A stretch of DNA of 64,000 nt from NCBI RefSeq assembly GCF_000711825.1, contig NZ_JONJ01000016.1, positions 17,964 to 81,963 on the forward strand. Direction: 5' to 3'. Positions 34,475 to 43,991 of the stretch are shown piece by piece (the stretch's first letter is position 1; each line of letters opens with the position of its first letter). The translations under genes and the position numbers were made by a program. The notes below the pieces were generated by a model. The model saw nothing but the letters and a program-made list of their open reading frames with translations. It was not told where the DNA came from and ran no database searches. Origin of the DNA: [Clostridium] aminophilum DSM 10710 (GTDB lineage: Bacteria; Bacillota; Clostridia; Lachnospirales; Lachnospiraceae).

Positions 34475-34506
34475 TTGATTATATAACAATCAACTGTTTT
34501 TGTCTA
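34475..34506 (-). promoter_or_regulatory. GntR-mcsA-mcsB-clpC promoter with operator
   Basis: Minus strand: -35 TAGACA (34501-34506), 17-base spacer, -10 TATAAT (34478-34483). The dyad TTGATT-N7-AATCAA (34475-34493) covers the -10, the expected place for a GntR/YtrA operator. No CtsR-type heptad repeat was seen. Confidence 0.8.
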
Positions 34507-34658
34507 CCTTGACAAACATCCGGTCACTTTCATCTGCCCGTCTGTTCCCCAATATATGTATCGTCAATAACACGGGTTTGAATACGAAAAAATCCGCAGA
34601 GAAAAATCTGATCATATTGTATTATGAAACTTCGCAGAAATGTTCTGTAACGCAAAAG

Positions 34659-34680
34659 CAGGCCGCCCGAAGGCGGCCTG
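34659..34680 (-). terminator. Terminator of the cohesin-domain gene
   Basis: CAGGCCGCC/GGCGGCCTG with a CGAA-type tetraloop. The tail is CTTTTG on the minus strand. The rest of 34507-34875 shows no gene. Confidence 0.72.
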
Positions 34681-34875
34681 TCTTGCTGTCATTCTGTCAT
34701 ATTGGGGATTCACGGATCGATGAAATCGTAACTTCATCCTTTCATAGATTCCTGAGTTCCCGAATTCTTGAGTTCCCGGTTTCATGACCGCGGCAGATCT
34801 TCTGCATCGGTCTCTCCCGTTACCGCGCTGATACGGCATTGCTCCGCGCCACTGTTTCAGCGCGGACCGGATCCG

Positions 34876-36663
34876 TCAAAGATCCAATACATCCATATCA
34901 TCTTCTGAAGCGGAATGCGGATGATTTCGAACGGTTTTTCCTCTGGATCGGGACGGCCGCTCAGTGTCATGTCCTGCCGAATTCCGGCTTCCGGATTCCT
35001 TTTCCGCCCGGTGCTCCGCATATTCGGTCTTTAACGCCTTTTTGGAAGTGTGAACCGATTCCGGCTCCGTTCTTCGATCCAGCCGTTTCTCTCGCTTCTC
35101 ACTGTCCATACCGTCGGAACGGCGTTTCACCGCAAATGGAATCTCCGGTCCGTCTTCCGCCGTTCTTCTGCCGCGGCCCCTGCGCCCCTTGTCCTCATCA
35201 GAGTAATCTCTCCGCATCGCCTCTTCTCTGGCCTCCTCAATCCGGTCATGCCGGTGAAGGAGAAGATTAATGATGGTGATGAAGAGGATCACGCATCCGA
35301 AGGCGAGAGCCGCCATTATCAGGAAACGGTGATTGTATTTGTCCTGAAGCGTATTGTATTTGTCGATGATTTCGTCAATCTGCGCATCATCATAGAGACC
35401 GCCCGGCTTCTCAAAATACCGCTGCATGGTCTTCTCTGACAGATCGTAGCTGTAAAGCCCCTTTTCGCCTGCCGAATTCATTCCGTAAACCAGACAGTAA
35501 TCCGAGGACGATTCTCCGGAATCCGGCGTCCATCCGACCACCTCATAGTTTCCGTTCAGCTGAATCGTCGTCTGCGAGAAGCCCTTCGGAATGGCTACCG
35601 TATCATCCGGCGTAAGCACTACGATTGACTTCTCGATTACATTGATGGTCACAAACGGTGAGAACGAGTCGGTCTGCTGATCATAAATGTAGAAATTTCC
35701 GGTTCCTGCCGCATCCACCAGATAGAGAAGGCACAGGCTGTCCGATTTCGCGCACATAATGCTGGCCGATTTATATTCGACCGATCCCTCTTCAAATCCT
35801 GCCGGAATCAGTTTGGAATCAAACGACTGCGCAACGGTATACTCCGTGCTGTCCACGGTGGCTTTCTCACTGCTCAGCACCGCCGATGCGGTCTTCTCGC
35901 CGGAAGACGCCGTCGTCGCCGCCGCGCCCTTGTTCACGGTAATAATGTATTTGCGGGTTGACGCGCCGTCCGGTGAGGACACTTCGCATTCAACCGTATT
36001 GACGCCGTCCTTGAGAATCGTGTCTCCGGTAATGTGAACCTTCGCCGAGCTGTCTTCCGCCTCCGCATTCACCGTAAAATCAGTGACATCCTCTCCGACA
36101 TTCACCGTGTAAGATGTGATATCCGGAGAAAATGCCGGTGACAGCGATCCGCTGGAAACTTTCAGCGTTTTCAGCGAAGTCTTCCCGGAAGTGCTGCCGC
36201 TGCCCTTTTTCACGCGAATGCTGGATTTTCCGACCTTGCTGACATCCACATTCTTGGAATTTGCGTCATACACTTCATAGTCGTCCACTTTGATGGTGGT
36301 GCTGCCTTCCGACAGAGCCTTGAATTTCAGCTGATAGGTGACAGACTTCGCATTGGTGGAGTCGACGCTTCCGGAGAGTTTGACTGCTCCCGCGCCGCCG
36401 CTGGCGTTGCTTCCGCCCTGAAACTCAATCACGGAAGAATCGTATTTGAGCATCATTTTGGAAGATCCGAGCGTACCGTCCGTAGAAGTGATTTTTACAT
36501 TGACGTTAAAGGTGTCTCCGACTTTCGTGTCCGGATCGGAGAATGAGATCACAGCGCTGGATGCCCAGGCGGTGATCCGTCCAACCGGTGATCCGACGGA
36601 AAGTATGCCGGCGGCAAGCAGCGCCGCCGCGGCAAACTTTACGTGATTCAATCTCATCTTCAT
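34876..36663 (-). CDS. Surface protein with cohesin, cadherin-like beta-sandwich and transmembrane segments
   Basis: 595 residues. Signal peptide (1-37), a cohesin-type domain (about 38-155, starting AVISFSDPDTKVGDTFNVNVKI), a cadherin-like beta-sandwich (about 165-250, LKTLKVSSGSLSPAFSPDITSYTVNV), a Ser/Thr linker, an unrecognised region, a membrane helix near 455-475 and a highly charged cytoplasmic tail of about 110 residues ending in DMDVLDL. It therefore spans the membrane. No dockerin was seen in the window. It lies 141 bases after the wall-hydrolase gene; both carry the cadherin-like fold, and they may work together at the cell surface. Confidence 0.82.
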   Translation of the reverse strand: MKMRLNHVKFAAAALLAAGILSVGSPVGRITAWASSAVISFSDPDTKVGDTFNVNVKITSTDGTLGSSKMMLKYDSSVIEFQGGSNASGGAGAVKLSGSVDSTNAKSVTYQLKFKALSEGSTTIKVDDYEVYDANSKNVDVSKVGKSSIRVKKGSGSTSGKTSLKTLKVSSGSLSPAFSPDITSYTVNVGEDVTDFTVNAEAEDSSAKVHITGDTILKDGVNTVECEVSSPDGASTRKYIITVNKGAAATTASSGEKTASAVLSSEKATVDSTEYTVAQSFDSKLIPAGFEEGSVEYKSASIMCAKSDSLCLLYLVDAAGTGNFYIYDQQTDSFSPFVTINVIEKSIVVLTPDDTVAIPKGFSQTTIQLNGNYEVVGWTPDSGESSSDYCLVYGMNSAGEKGLYSYDLSEKTMQRYFEKPGGLYDDAQIDEIIDKYNTLQDKYNHRFLIMAALAFGCVILFITIINLLLHRHDRIEEAREEAMRRDYSDEDKGRRGRGRRTAEDGPEIPFAVKRRSDGMDSEKREKRLDRRTEPESVHTSKKALKTEYAEHRAEKESGSRNSAGHDTERPSRSRGKTVRNHPHSASEDDMDVLDL

Positions 36664-36804
36664 GCGTTCTAACCTCTTCCTTTTCCGTGCAGTCCGTTCC
36701 CCAAAGGACCGTTTTCTGGTTTCTGTAGAACAATGTCCGCAGGTGATCATTCACTTCCCCGTGCCCATATCCGGAAAGCGTCCGGAAACTCTATTTGCCG
36801 GACG

Positions 36805-38916
36805 TCAGTTTCTTTTCCCGAGTCCCGGGCCTTCCACCTGCCAGGCATGATAGCCGGTAATTTCTTTTGTTTCGCCTTCTCCCGGTCCCTTTGTCACAGC
36901 ATTTGTCCCGGTCGGTGATCCGTTTGCGGCGGACTGTTCGATCGGCTGAATGGACGTGGAACCGCTTCCTGCCGGCCCCGAGGACGAGCCTGTCGTAACC
37001 CTGACAGAGCTGTCAGAACTGCCGGTGGAAGTTTTGTTTGAAGAACTGCTCTCCGAAGAAGAACTGGTCCTGGTCGTCCAGCTTGCCGAAGACATTCCCG
37101 GTCCGGTTGCGGACCCTTCCGCGGACGAAGTCTTCGACGAAGAAGAATTCGATGCGGCCGCATTCATATCCGGCTGAATCGCACTGTTATACACCGGTCC
37201 GTCTGCCGAACGGTGGATTTTGATCGTATACGTCCGAACAGAGCCATTCTCCGCTGTAACCTGTACCGACACGGAATTTCTGCCGTCTGAGATCGGAATC
37301 TCACCCGCTCCGGCGATGGCCGCAGAGGAATCGATGGCCGCCGCACACACCTTCAGAGACGATACAGAGGAGTTCACCGAAACCTCATATTCCTGCGTAT
37401 CTCTAACGAAAGACGGGGTGATGCTGAATCCCTCGATGCCAAAGCCGCGCAGCTTGTTGTTCGGGCTTCCGTCGCCGGTCGGCTTCAGCCGCGGCTCCGA
37501 AGGCATATCGCTGTATACCGGAATGGTGAAGACTGCCGCCGACTCTTTGAGTGCGCCGATCTTTGCGAGACTCAGGCCCTCCGCCGCGGCGCCCAGCGCG
37601 TTGGTCATGTACTGGTGCTTGTAGGTTCCGTCTGACGTCACATTATATTTCTTGAGGTACAGATTGACCTGTCCGCGTTTTACATAGTTTTCGCCGTACC
37701 ATTTTGCTCCTCCGACAATGGACGCCCTCACGCTGTTCCAGGGTCTCCCATAGGAACCGGACTGGGAAGCCCACCAGAGTCCGCGCTCCACTGCACTCAT
37801 CGAGCCGGATGTGTACGCTTCAATATTGAAGAAGTTATAGTAACCGCCGTATCCCGTCACGGTACCGGAAATGCTGCGGCCCTGTCCCTGTGCCCCCTGC
37901 TCCTGAAGGATCATGGAAGCGATGATATACGGATTGACGCCGGATTCCTTCGCCGCATCCATGATGATGCTGACATAGGTCTCACCGGAAGTCCCGCCCG
38001 GCTGGGAACCGGATTCTGATTCCGGCGCATCCGGCGAAGTCTGAACCGTCGAATCGGTAAATCCGCCGCCCGCCATGCCCGGTCCCGCTGCCGGGCCGGT
38101 CGCCTGGCCGGAAGAGGATCCCGGTGCCGAACTGCCGGAAGACGTGCCCGACGAGGACACCGTTCCCGCCAGGAAGGTTCCCTTCACCATCTCCGTCAGT
38201 CCTTCCGCCGACTGAAGGGACTCATTATAGCTCTGATCCATAAACTGGAAAATGTAGCTGTCATTCAGGAAATTTCTCGGATCCATGTAGTACTCGATGA
38301 TCTCTCTCGATGCCGCAACCCAGGTGGAACCGTCGAAACCGGTCCACGTTCCGTTATTCCAGTCGTATGCGCCGTCTTCGGTCGATTTCCAGGAGGAAAT
38401 GTTTTCTCTCCCGACAAGATTTCTTCCGACTTTGCTCTCTTCACTGATGACCGTATTCCAGGAAAGACCGGTCTTATATGCCTTGAATGTCCAGTTCGGA
38501 TAGGATGCGTGCAGTTCCTGCAGCATCGGCCGGTAGCTTTCCGGAAAACCTTCCGAACTCAGTTGACTGTCAAATCCCGCATCCGACACGGTGGCCGTGC
38601 TTCCGATCCGGATATAGGACGAAGATACATATCCGACGGTGCTTCCGTAGCGGATCTTATACCACCGGTTGCCGTCCGTCCCCTGTGTCTCTTCAAGAAC
38701 GGCAACTCTTGCGCCTTTGTTCAGCCTTGTCAGAGCGGAATAGGACGTTCCCGGCCCCTTTCGGACGTTCAGATTGGTCGCGTTCACGGTTCCGGAACGT
38801 TCCTCGGCATAGGCGACAATGCCAAACGGATTCCGCGTGCACTCTGAAGCCGGCGCGAAAACCGCCGCCGTGCTCAGAAGCACCGCGCAGATCCCTTTCA
38901 AATTCGGTTTTTTCAT
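36805..38916 (-). CDS. Secreted SH3-domain cell-wall hydrolase (glucosaminidase type)
   Basis: 703 residues. Signal peptide; a bacterial SH3 domain (about 42-105, LNVRKGPGTSYSALTRL); a region ending in the catalytic-domain-like IIMDAAKESGVNPYIIASMILQEQG with a candidate Glu, YYNFFNIEAY and ASQSGSYGRPW; a cadherin-like beta-sandwich (about 490-585); and a Ser/Gly-rich C-terminal tail. The middle looks like a beta-N-acetylglucosaminidase of the Mannosyl-glycoprotein endo-beta-N-acetylglucosaminidase class, which cuts peptidoglycan glycan chains. No anchor was seen. ATG 38916 has CGGAGATA upstream. Confidence 0.82.
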   Translation of the reverse strand: MKKPNLKGICAVLLSTAAVFAPASECTRNPFGIVAYAEERSGTVNATNLNVRKGPGTSYSALTRLNKGARVAVLEETQGTDGNRWYKIRYGSTVGYVSSSYIRIGSTATVSDAGFDSQLSSEGFPESYRPMLQELHASYPNWTFKAYKTGLSWNTVISEESKVGRNLVGRENISSWKSTEDGAYDWNNGTWTGFDGSTWVAASREIIEYYMDPRNFLNDSYIFQFMDQSYNESLQSAEGLTEMVKGTFLAGTVSSSGTSSGSSAPGSSSGQATGPAAGPGMAGGGFTDSTVQTSPDAPESESGSQPGGTSGETYVSIIMDAAKESGVNPYIIASMILQEQGAQGQGRSISGTVTGYGGYYNFFNIEAYTSGSMSAVERGLWWASQSGSYGRPWNSVRASIVGGAKWYGENYVKRGQVNLYLKKYNVTSDGTYKHQYMTNALGAAAEGLSLAKIGALKESAAVFTIPVYSDMPSEPRLKPTGDGSPNNKLRGFGIEGFSITPSFVRDTQEYEVSVNSSVSSLKVCAAAIDSSAAIAGAGEIPISDGRNSVSVQVTAENGSVRTYTIKIHRSADGPVYNSAIQPDMNAAASNSSSSKTSSAEGSATGPGMSSASWTTRTSSSSESSSSNKTSTGSSDSSVRVTTGSSSGPAGSGSTSIQPIEQSAANGSPTGTNAVTKGPGEGETKEITGYHAWQVEGPGLGKRN

Positions 38917-39118
38917 CTTATATCTCCGTTCTGCCCTGTCCGGCAGCATTCTTTTCCTGTTTTAATGCAGACAAAACACATAAAATGCGCATTGTTTTCT
39001 CGCTAACATTATAAAGTTTTGTGTAGAATTGTGCAACGAGAGTTAGAAATGTTTAAAATCCAGCCCCCGTTTTCTGCGCATTTGTAAGAATTTTGTAAGA
39101 TTGTGAAATAACACGTAC
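38917..39118. other. Intergenic region without a gene
   Basis: AT-rich stretch ahead of the wall-hydrolase gene. It should hold that gene's promoter, but no clear pair of hexamers was fixed. Confidence 0.3.
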
Positions 39119-39172
39119 AAGATCCTCATTTAGAAAAAGTTGCAGAAGAGCCCGGAGAAAGCTCCTATGACA
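39119..39172 (-). repeat. Post-terminator repeat, decayed copy D
   Basis: Minus strand: CTGTCATAGGAG after the T-tract of the terminator, with only part of the hairpin and no CTCCGCG segment. Confidence 0.55.
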
Positions 39173-39224
39173 GAAAAAAGCCTGCTGCTCTTCCGCTTTT
39201 TTGAAAGCGAAAAAACAGCAGGCT
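39173..39224 (-). terminator. Terminator of the oadA-like gene
   Basis: AGCCTGCTG/CAGCAGGCT arms, an inner GCTTTT/AAAAGC-type pairing, and a TTTTTTC tail on the minus strand. Confidence 0.83.
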
Positions 39225-39261
39225 TACCGAATCCTATTCGATTATCGTCCTGTCAGCGCGA

Positions 39262-40704
39262 TCAGGTAGTCTGGCCGGCCTCTCTCTTCTTGAAGAATTC
39301 CTCGGCAACCTGCGGGAAGAGAGCATAGGTCAGAACATCCTCGTCCTGTCTCTTCCACTGCGCAATCTTTGCCTCGTAATCCGGCAGCTGCGGAGCGATC
39401 AGATCTGCCGGACGGCAGGTGATCGGCTCTTCATTGCCGATAGCCTTCTTCTGTACTTCCGGATTGAACGGCTTAACCGTCTTACCGAACTCACCCTTCA
39501 GGAACTTCTTGGACTCCTTCGGGATCATCTTATATCTCTCGCCCATCATTACGTTGAACACAGCCTGTGCACCAACGATCTGGGAAGACGGAGTTACCAG
39601 CGGCGGCTCACCGAAATCAGCGCGGACTCTCGGGATCTCCTTGAGAACTTCCTCATACTTGGACTCCTGATTCATCGCCTTCAGCTGGGAAACCAGGTTG
39701 GAAAGCATTCCGCCCGGAACCTGATAACGAAGTGTATTGATGTTTACGCCGAGAACCTTCGTGTTGAGAAGTCCGCTCTGGATATCCTCTTCTCTCTGCG
39801 GCTGGAAGTACTCTGCGATCTCGGAAAGTTTCTCGATATCCAGACCGGTATCGTACTTTGTGCCTTTGAGTGTCTCAACCATAACCTCCGTTGCCGGCTG
39901 GGAAGTACCCATTGCAAACGGGGAAATCGCGGTGTCAATGCGGTCACATCCAGCCTCGATGGCCTTCAGGTATGTCATTGCAGCAACACCCGAAGTATAG
40001 TGGGAGTGAAGATCGATCGGGATCTTAACGCTCTCCTTGAGTGCACCGACAAGCTCCTGAGCCTTATACGGAGTCAGAAGACCTGCCATATCCTTGATGC
40101 AGAGGGAATCTGCGCCCATCGCTTCGATGTTCTTGGCAATGTTCTTCCAGTAATCGAGAGTGTATGCAGAACCAAGAGTATAGCTCAGTGCGATCTGTGC
40201 CTCTGCCTTCTCCTTCTTTGCCGCTCTGACCGCTGTCTCAAGATTGCGGATATCATTCAGACAGTCAAAGATACGGATGATATCGATACCGTTCGCTACA
40301 GACTTCTGAACGAAATACTCTACGACATCATCTGCGTAGTGATTGTATCCAAGAATGTTCTGACCGCGGAAAAGCATCTGAAGCTTTGTCTTCTTGAATC
40401 CGTCTCTGAGCTTTCTCAGTCTGTTCCACGGATCCTCATTCAGGAATCGGAGACAGGAGTCAAATGTCGCTCCTCCCCAACACTCTACCGCGTAGTATCC
40501 GATCTCATCCATCTTCGGGATGATCGGCATCATCTGCTCTGTCGTCATTCTTGTTGCGATCAGAGACTGGTGCGCATCACGGAGTACGGTCTCAACGACC
40601 TTAACCGGCTTCTTCGCACCGGTATACGGGGATGCGACTGAATTGGCCTGCTGTGCACCGTTATCGGATGCGCCGAACAGGCGGCTGAAAAAACCTTCTG
40701 ACAT
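39262..40704 (-). CDS. Oxaloacetate decarboxylase alpha-type carboxyltransferase subunit
   Basis: 480 residues: a pyruvate-carboxyltransferase TIM barrel (VVETVLRDAHQSLIATRM near residue 37, DLHSHYTSG metal ligands near 230) and the conserved PYC/OADA domain. The biotinyl domain that ends many homologues is absent, so a separate biotin carrier protein would be needed. No other subunit lies near, so a sodium-pump complex cannot be shown. Strong AGGAGG and clean codon use suggest high expression. Probably interconverts pyruvate and oxaloacetate via carboxybiotin. Confidence 0.88.
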   Translation of the reverse strand: MSEGFFSRLFGASDNGAQQANSVASPYTGAKKPVKVVETVLRDAHQSLIATRMTTEQMMPIIPKMDEIGYYAVECWGGATFDSCLRFLNEDPWNRLRKLRDGFKKTKLQMLFRGQNILGYNHYADDVVEYFVQKSVANGIDIIRIFDCLNDIRNLETAVRAAKKEKAEAQIALSYTLGSAYTLDYWKNIAKNIEAMGADSLCIKDMAGLLTPYKAQELVGALKESVKIPIDLHSHYTSGVAAMTYLKAIEAGCDRIDTAISPFAMGTSQPATEVMVETLKGTKYDTGLDIEKLSEIAEYFQPQREEDIQSGLLNTKVLGVNINTLRYQVPGGMLSNLVSQLKAMNQESKYEEVLKEIPRVRADFGEPPLVTPSSQIVGAQAVFNVMMGERYKMIPKESKKFLKGEFGKTVKPFNPEVQKKAIGNEEPITCRPADLIAPQLPDYEAKIAQWKRQDEDVLTYALFPQVAEEFFKKREAGQTT

Positions 40705-40890
40705 GATGTTTCCTCCTGATAATTACCATTTTTACCATACTTGTTCACTTTAAATCCACGAACATACACATTCTATTATGTTTCGAATTAAAATGCAACA
40801 ATGCACACGATTCAGAACATACATCACCACTTCGCCCGTTTTGCCCCGGAAGAACCGGGAACAGCATCTTCCTTTCTTTCCCGGACTGCA

Positions 40891-41727
40891 TCACAGTTCC
40901 AGAAGCTGCATGGCATCCACCACATGGGTTGCCGGTTCGTTGTCGTTCAGTCCGTAGAGCGGCCATTCCGTATGGTAACCGAGACACGGGCAGATATAGA
41001 GAATTCCGTCTTTCTGCAGAACCTTCCGGAAATGCACATGCCCGCAGACCGCTGCGGCCACCGGATACTTCCGGAACAGTTCATGCAGTTTTTCCGAACC
41101 CAGATAGGCGTTGAAAAATCCCCAGTCTTCCTGATTCCCGGGAACGCAGAATTCCCGGATCGGAAGCATATGTGTCACAGCGATCACCGGACCTTCCCGG
41201 CATGCAGAAAGCTGCGATTCGATTCTCGAAAGCTGATCACTGCATGCGGCGTCATTGTCGCCGGTCCACTGATTGAAGAACTTATCCTGCCAGGTCCGTC
41301 CTCCCTTTGTCATGGAATCCAGTTCTTCCCGGCTGTGATCCGGAGATGCAAAGCTGTAATCATACCAGCCGATATCGCCGGTAAAACGGACTTTCATGTT
41401 CTTTTCGCGGTCTGCGGAACTGCTCACCTGTCCGGAAAGACAGAGGATATCGCCGGAATACATCCGGTATATTTCTTCCGTTGACCGCTCCGGACAGTGC
41501 TTATTCCACATATCGTGATTTCCGGGAACATACCGGACCGCCACATCCGGAAGAATCTCCGCCAGACGCCGCATCTCACGGATTGTCCGGTCCGGATCTT
41601 CGGAAATATCCCCGGCAACGAGAAGAACATCCGCATTCAGTTCCTTTGCTCTTGCCGCAGTCAGTTCGATCACCGGATAGGCCTCATTGATATCCGTATG
41701 GAGATCTGAAATCATTGCGATTTTCAC
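40891..41727 (-). CDS. Metallophosphoesterase
   Basis: 278 residues of the calcineurin-like family. Metal motifs DLHTD, AGDISEDPD, GNHDMW, HMLP and GHVHF appear in order, so a di-metal phosphohydrolase is expected; the substrate is unknown. It starts with GTG at 41727, overlapping the stop of the GH25 gene as GTGA, with GGGGAG upstream. Co-translation with the lysozyme gene is likely but a functional link is not evident. Confidence 0.87.
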   Translation of the reverse strand: MKIAMISDLHTDINEAYPVIELTAARAKELNADVLLVAGDISEDPDRTIREMRRLAEILPDVAVRYVPGNHDMWNKHCPERSTEEIYRMYSGDILCLSGQVSSSADREKNMKVRFTGDIGWYDYSFASPDHSREELDSMTKGGRTWQDKFFNQWTGDNDAACSDQLSRIESQLSACREGPVIAVTHMLPIREFCVPGNQEDWGFFNAYLGSEKLHELFRKYPVAAAVCGHVHFRKVLQKDGILYICPCLGYHTEWPLYGLNDNEPATHVVDAMQLLEL

Positions 41728-43688
41728 TGGACACTCCCCGGACCGTACGATCCTGAACTCTGCCCTGGTACAGAAGCCGTTCCCTGCGGACCGGACTGCT
41801 GCCGGCTGTCCGGTCCGGTCACGGAAACAGTTCCCGGCTGCTGGGCCTGCGCCGTATTTTCTGCCTGCGGGGCTGTCGCCTCGGTTCCCGGCGCTGCCGT
41901 CTCGGTGCAGGCGCCGCCGGCGTCCGCCTGATACCAGGTCTGTCCGTTTTGGATGACTGCATTCACCGTCAGCGCACCGGAATTCTCCAGATGATACAGG
42001 ATATTGCCGATGGTCTGCCAGCCGGTAAGCATCTTTCCGTCAGCAGCCAGGTAATACCATGATCCCTTATCCTGAATCCATCCGGTCGTCATCTGACCGT
42101 TCTCACGGAGATAATACCACTGTCCGCCGCCCTGAATCCATCCGGTTGCCATTCTTCCGTCACTGTGGAAGTAATACCATGCGCCGCCGATCTCCTGCCA
42201 TCCGGTCGCCATCTTTCCGTCGCTGTCCAGATAGTAGGTCAGATCGCCCTGCGTAAGCCAGCCGCTCTGCCGTTTTCCGTCTTTCTTCAGATAGTACCAG
42301 CGTCCATCCACTTCACGCCATCCGGTCGCCATCGCACCGTCGGCGTCAAAGTAATACTGATCTCCGCCGACTTCATTCCATCCGGTCGCCATCTTTCCAT
42401 CGCTCCGGAGATAATAGGTCTTTCCGCCGATGGTCTGCACTCCGGTCTGCATGACGCCGTTCGAATTCAGGTAATACCAGTTATTGTCGATCTGCCGCCA
42501 GCCGGTTGCCATCGCGCCGCTGCTCTTCAGGTAATACCAGCTTCCGTTGATTTCCTTCCAGCCGGTTGCCATCTTTCCGTCGCTGTTCAGATAATAGTAG
42601 CTGCCGGAATCTTTCAGCCACCCGGCTACCGGAATACCGTCCGTGTCGGCATAATACCAGTTTGCGCCGTCATTGACCCACGTCGCCTTCTGGATGACAT
42701 GGTTCTTGTAATAATAGCGCTGTCCGTCGATCGTCTTCCACGTGTTGCCGTTCACCTTATCGGAGTAATCCCGGAACATATAGTCGATATCGACATTTCC
42801 GGTAATTCCGTTCACGCTTCCCTTGGAGGACTGCTGCCAGATCGTTGCTTTCTTATATGTATACTGATCCGCGTAGCGCGCAACCCAGACATCCCAGTTC
42901 ACCGCGCTCATATCGATCTTGTTGGCAATCCAGTGCTCGTTACAGTAGAGCGCCGGATAATACCCCGCCTCTTTGATGCGTCCGCAGAACGCATTGACCA
43001 GACGGGCCACCTCTGCCTTGGACAGTGTTCCGGTTGTATTCTCATCTTCCGCGTCAAAGAAGATCGGAAGCGAGATCGGATAATCCTTAACCGTCTTCAG
43101 CACAAAGTCCGCCTCGGCGATAGCCTCTTCTTCCGTCTTCGCATAAGAGTAAATGTATGCGCCAATCCGGATCCCGTGTTTTGCGGCTCCGATGGCGTTG
43201 GGCCGGAACGTCACGTCTTCCGCACCGTTTCCTCGGGTAGCAAGAATCGCAAAGGAAATGCCGTCGTTCGCCACCGCATTCCAATCCGTCACATTGTTCC
43301 ATCGGGACAGATCCACGCCCTTTGCGATCGCGCCGAACTTCGCCGCATCCGAAGAAATTCCGGTCCGGATCGGATTGGTGACCGCAGCCGTGCCGTTGAC
43401 GGTGATATTTCCCTGCGCTGAGGTATCATAGACGGAGGATCTCACCCGGCCGATCGTCGCACCGGAACTGCTGCCGGATGAACTGCCGGACGGACTTGTC
43501 ACGGAACCTGCGGTCGATCCGGAAGAAAAACCGGAAGCGGAACCCGCCCCCGGTCCCTGCGCAGCGGTAACTGCGGCACCGTTCGACGGTCCGGCATAGG
43601 ACGCAAGAGGCATAGCTGTCGTCAGCATCAGCGACAGAACTCCTGCTGCCGCCCGCCATGCCAGTTTATGTTTTCTATTCTGATTCAT
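41724..43688 (-). CDS. Secreted GH25 muramidase with choline-binding-type repeats
   Basis: 654 residues. Signal peptide, Ser/Gly linker, a GH25 lysozyme domain (about 110-300: KGVDLSRWNNVTDW, PIFFDAEDE with catalytic acids, YCNEHWI, VARYADQY), then about 13 tandem 20-residue repeats of the GW-x-WYYL-x-SDGKMAT type (about 315-575), and a Ser/Pro/Gln-rich tail. The repeats normally bind wall teichoic or lipoteichoic acid choline or similar groups. It cuts peptidoglycan between MurNAc and GlcNAc. GGAGG precedes ATG 43688. No wall-anchoring signal was found. Confidence 0.93.
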   Translation of the reverse strand: MNQNRKHKLAWRAAAGVLSLMLTTAMPLASYAGPSNGAAVTAAQGPGAGSASGFSSGSTAGSVTSPSGSSSGSSSGATIGRVRSSVYDTSAQGNITVNGTAAVTNPIRTGISSDAAKFGAIAKGVDLSRWNNVTDWNAVANDGISFAILATRGNGAEDVTFRPNAIGAAKHGIRIGAYIYSYAKTEEEAIAEADFVLKTVKDYPISLPIFFDAEDENTTGTLSKAEVARLVNAFCGRIKEAGYYPALYCNEHWIANKIDMSAVNWDVWVARYADQYTYKKATIWQQSSKGSVNGITGNVDIDYMFRDYSDKVNGNTWKTIDGQRYYYKNHVIQKATWVNDGANWYYADTDGIPVAGWLKDSGSYYYLNSDGKMATGWKEINGSWYYLKSSGAMATGWRQIDNNWYYLNSNGVMQTGVQTIGGKTYYLRSDGKMATGWNEVGGDQYYFDADGAMATGWREVDGRWYYLKKDGKRQSGWLTQGDLTYYLDSDGKMATGWQEIGGAWYYFHSDGRMATGWIQGGGQWYYLRENGQMTTGWIQDKGSWYYLAADGKMLTGWQTIGNILYHLENSGALTVNAVIQNGQTWYQADAGGACTETAAPGTEATAPQAENTAQAQQPGTVSVTGPDSRQQSGPQGTASVPGQSSGSYGPGSVQ

Positions 43689-43728
43689 GATTACCTCCAA
43701 AAAACATGATGGCAAATTCTCGAAAAAC

Positions 43729-43848
43729 AGGCTTTGACCTGCTGCCGCTGGTCACCGGAAGGTGACATCTTCCATTTCAGCGGCGTGCGCATCCTCGCGG
43801 AGCGTTTTATTTTCCGGAAAATGCGTAGCACTTTTCCGGGAAATAAAC
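43729..43848 (-). repeat. Post-terminator repeat, copy E
   Basis: Minus strand from the terminator: TTTCCCGGAAAAGTG, loop, CATTTTCCGGAAAATAAAACGCTCCGCGAGGATGCGCAC and on to a GGTGACATC-like middle shared with copy G. The hairpin arms differ from the other copies but remain paired. Confidence 0.75.
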
Positions 43849-43879
43849 AGAGCAGGCTGGTTTTTACCCACCCTGCTCT
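43849..43879 (-). terminator. Terminator of the Xaa-Pro aminopeptidase gene
   Basis: AGAGCAGG/CCTGCTCT arms with additional inner pairs; minus-strand tail GTTTATTT. Confidence 0.75.
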
Positions 43880-43991
43880 ATTATCTCAGATTTCTTTCGA
43901 AATTGTCTGTCCTTTCTATTACATTTTCTTTAATCCGGCCACATTCACAACGCTGCACTGTCAGAGCGATTTCGCCGTTTTCCCCCGGATC

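Noticed and set aside
42165..43421. Plus-strand open frame opposite the GH25 gene
   Set aside because: Its internal repetition only mirrors the wall-binding repeats.
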